From positions 1 through 5,806 of the forward strand of contig CAJTOV010000200.1 of NCBI GenBank assembly GCA_910577765.1: DNA of 5,806 nt, written 5' to 3'. A program made the position numbers and the translations under genes. Numbering within the stretch: position 1 is the stretch's first letter; each line of letters begins with the position of its first letter. This DNA comes from an uncultured Lachnospiraceae bacterium (GTDB taxonomy: Bacteria; Bacillota; Clostridia; Lachnospirales; Lachnospiraceae). The notes under the pieces were generated by a model, which ran no database searches, was not told the origin of the DNA, and saw only the letters and a list, made by a program, of their open reading frames with translations. Shown here piece by piece: positions 4,572 to 5,806 of this stretch.

Positions 4572-5594
4572 TCACCCCACCAGCCAGTGAAGTCTCCGGA
4601 TCTCCGGCCGGGAAATCCGGCTCATCATCTCATCCAGATGAACCTGGAGGAAGGGGTCTGACCTGCTGGTGAGTCCCTGGGCATTCAGCTCTGCCGCGGC
4701 GGCTTTGCAGATTTCCTCAATGACTTCCTGCTTATCCCGGGGGGAGATCCTGATTCCTCTGTGTTCACCGGAAGTGTTATTGCTATCCGTGGTGCCTGAA
4801 GCTTTTGCTTCTGCCACAGGCTCTGTTCCCGTGCCGCAATCTCCCGCATCCGCCAGTTCCGCAAACAGACCCTTAAGTTCCCCCAGCGTTTTAAGCTCTC
4901 CCAGCCCTCTGTGCATCCATTTATAAAAAGGGGCGTAACGGCTGTTGAGAAGATACACCAGCTCCATGGCATGGCGCATAAATTCCGCCAGGGCCAGGGA
5001 CGCCGCCACCATCTCGCCCCGGCATACACAGCGGGGGTAATTGTACTGGCCTGCCTGGGCCATGACCGCAGCCCTCGCCACCATCTTCTTGATGCGCACG
5101 TCTTCCGGGCGGCCTTCCAGAAGATGCCGGCGGATCTGGCTAAAACGGCCCAGGTCATCCCGGAACACCTGCCCGTTGGTAGCTACCGCCAGGTAGCTGT
5201 CCGGCAGTCTGAGCCAGTCCATGGGACTCTCCGGCACGCCGGACCTTCCCAGAAAATGCCGGTAGAATTCCCCGGTCTCCCACACGCCGATTCTGTGACC
5301 GGTCATGGCATTGTCCCGTCTGGCCTCCAGCCCCTCCATCCGGGCCGGAAGCTGTTCATAATCCTGCTGAAGCCTGCTGCCGATCTCCCGGCAATCTCCT
5401 TCCTCCAGCCAGAGACAGAGTCCCGGACCAAAGTCATGGTCCCTGGACAGGGCATCGTCAAAGCCGAAGCACTCGGACCCCTCCCCCACCAGGCCCACGG
5501 CAATCCGGGATTCGTACTCCGGGTACTTCTTATGGAGCATGGGGCGGGCGTAAGTTTCATAGTAGTTCTTTGCCAGTTCTAAGCCATTCATCAT
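4572..5594 (-). CDS. DUF4037 domain-containing protein with nucleotidyltransferase-like motif
   Basis: This 340-residue protein resembles the DUF4037 family of uncharacterised, probably cytoplasmic bacterial proteins. The best-conserved stretch is GLVGEGSECFGFDDALS followed by RDHDFGPG (34-58). It resembles the G-S-x-x-x-G ... D-x-D metal-binding loop of DNA polymerase beta-like nucleotidyltransferases, although the second-acid arrangement (DD..SRDHD) is not the textbook spacing. A helical region follows at 125-245 (PMDWLRLPDSYLA, KKMVARAAVMAQAGQYNYPRC, LNSRYAPFYKWMHRG), which I take as the DUF4037 domain. Residues 250-283 form a low-complexity linker rich in G, A, S and T before a short C-terminal helical segment. 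No signal peptide or membrane segment is apparent. Two ATGs in tandem (5594, 5591) make the start uncertain by one residue; AAAGGAGGA at 5604-5612 precedes it. It has its own promoter and is convergent with padR, so no functional link to the acyl-CoA operon is implied. Enzymatic activity is inferred only from the motif. Confidence 0.85.
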   Translation of the reverse strand: MMNGLELAKNYYETYARPMLHKKYPEYESRIAVGLVGEGSECFGFDDALSRDHDFGPGLCLWLEEGDCREIGSRLQQDYEQLPARMEGLEARRDNAMTGHRIGVWETGEFYRHFLGRSGVPESPMDWLRLPDSYLAVATNGQVFRDDLGRFSQIRRHLLEGRPEDVRIKKMVARAAVMAQAGQYNYPRCVCRGEMVAASLALAEFMRHAMELVYLLNSRYAPFYKWMHRGLGELKTLGELKGLFAELADAGDCGTGTEPVAEAKASGTTDSNNTSGEHRGIRISPRDKQEVIEEICKAAAAELNAQGLTSRSDPFLQVHLDEMMSRISRPEIRRLHWLVG

Positions 5595-5641
5595 ATGGTC
5601 ATATCCTCCTTTGCCCAGAGCATGTCTGTTATTTTATCAAA

Positions 5642-5670
5642 AGTATAGCATACCGGCTGTTATTCCGCAA
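5642..5670 (-). promoter_or_regulatory. Predicted promoter of the DUF4037 gene
   Basis: On the minus strand TTGCGG (5670-5665), a 17-base spacer and TATACT (5647-5642) form a promoter with TG one base before the -10. The -35 box is weak but the extended -10 compensates. Transcription would begin near 5635, about 41 bases before the start codon. Confidence 0.6.
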
Positions 5671-5766
5671 ACAGTCCCTGCTTATGAATCCTGTGTCACC
5701 GGAGGACCTGTGAAAACATTTTCCAGAGCCGGTATCTGCCGGCCACAAAAAGTAACAGTTCAGACA

Positions 5767-5791
5767 GGTCTGCGCGTTTACCGCGCTGACC
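5767..5791. repeat. Strong hairpin near the right edge
   Basis: GGTC-T-GCGCG at 5767-5776 and CGCGC-T-GACC at 5782-5791 form nine pairs around one T-T mismatch, with a TTTAC loop. Neither strand has a U-run directly after the stem. It could end a neighbouring transcription unit beyond the edge or be an operator; the sequence does not decide. Confidence 0.45.
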
Positions 5792-5806
5792 GTAAGAAAA
5801 CGTAGC

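Larger units (their letters stand above)
5595..5806. other. Gene-free region upstream of the DUF4037 gene
   Basis: No credible gene is seen here. Contents are the ribosome binding site at 5604-5612, a promoter at 5642-5670 with flanking CTGTTATT direct repeats (5626-5633 and 5657-5664), a small dyad GAAAACATTTTC at 5712-5723, a GCCGG/CCGGC hairpin at 5728-5743 and a stronger hairpin at 5767-5791. The open plus-strand frame through it has no ribosome binding site and no recognisable protein features. Confidence 0.55.

Noticed and set aside
4911..5582. Plus-strand open frame of 223 residues antisense to the DUF4037 gene
   Set aside because: The minus strand carries the conserved DUF4037 motifs and a ribosome binding site, and the plus frame has neither.
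3645..5743. Repeated AGCCGGTAT...CTGCCGGC at 3645-3665 and 5727-5743
   Set aside because: The two copies differ by a four-base gap and are built from CCGG-type words that are common in this GC-rich sequence; probably chance.
5611..5805. Plus-strand 64-residue open frame near the right edge
   Set aside because: It starts inside the complement of the DUF4037 ribosome binding site, runs through that gene's promoter, and has no ribosome binding site or recognisable features.
1..5806. CRISPR arrays, insertion sequences, tRNA or rRNA genes
   Set aside because: I saw no regularly spaced direct repeats, transposase frames, terminal inverted repeats with target duplication, or structural RNA signatures.

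Overview
The window looks like a chromosomal segment from an anaerobic Firmicute, most likely a gut Clostridia/Lachnospiraceae-type organism of moderate to high GC. This is inferred from strong AAAGGAGG-type ribosome binding sites, clostridial acyl-CoA dehydrogenase/EtfB/EtfA proteins in that order, a PadR regulator with a C-terminal effector domain, and a DUF4037 protein. No database search was possible, so the taxonomic call is an inference.

Layout. The left two thirds (1-3588) is one minus-strand operon, read right to left: an N-terminal fragment of an AMP-forming acyl-CoA synthetase (3588-2704), an acyl-CoA dehydrogenase (start corrected to 2656, end 1514), etfB (1501-701) and etfA (619 to beyond the left edge). 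A 385-base control region (3589-3973) separates it from a divergent PadR-family regulator (3974-4534, plus strand). padR ends in a GC-rich hairpin that contains its own stop codon. Convergent to it lies a DUF4037 protein (5594-4572, minus strand) with its own promoter. The last 212 bases hold no gene that I can support.

How the genes fit together. The dehydrogenase with EtfB and EtfA forms the classical flavin module that interconverts an acyl-CoA and its 2-enoyl-CoA. In clostridia such modules can bifurcate electrons from NADH to ferredoxin and an enoyl-CoA. The normal thiolase, 3-hydroxyacyl-CoA dehydrogenase and crotonase genes of a butyrate cluster are not on the dehydrogenase side of this operon. 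Instead there is an acyl-CoA synthetase-like gene and a local PadR repressor, so the natural substrate may be an exogenous, perhaps aromatic, unsaturated acid rather than crotonyl-CoA. This is speculative.

The most notable points are: (i) the synthetase gene is an open, promoter-equipped but truncated reading frame whose ATP-binding motif is degenerate and whose C-terminal half is absent; (ii) three inverted repeats cluster at its 3' end, including a perfect 10-bp stem with a GCAA loop directly before the dehydrogenase ribosome binding site; (iii) a PadR-like dyad overlaps the -35 box of a near-consensus operon promoter, with a further 14-bp perfect palindrome in the padR leader. I found no mobile element, CRISPR array, tRNA or rRNA.
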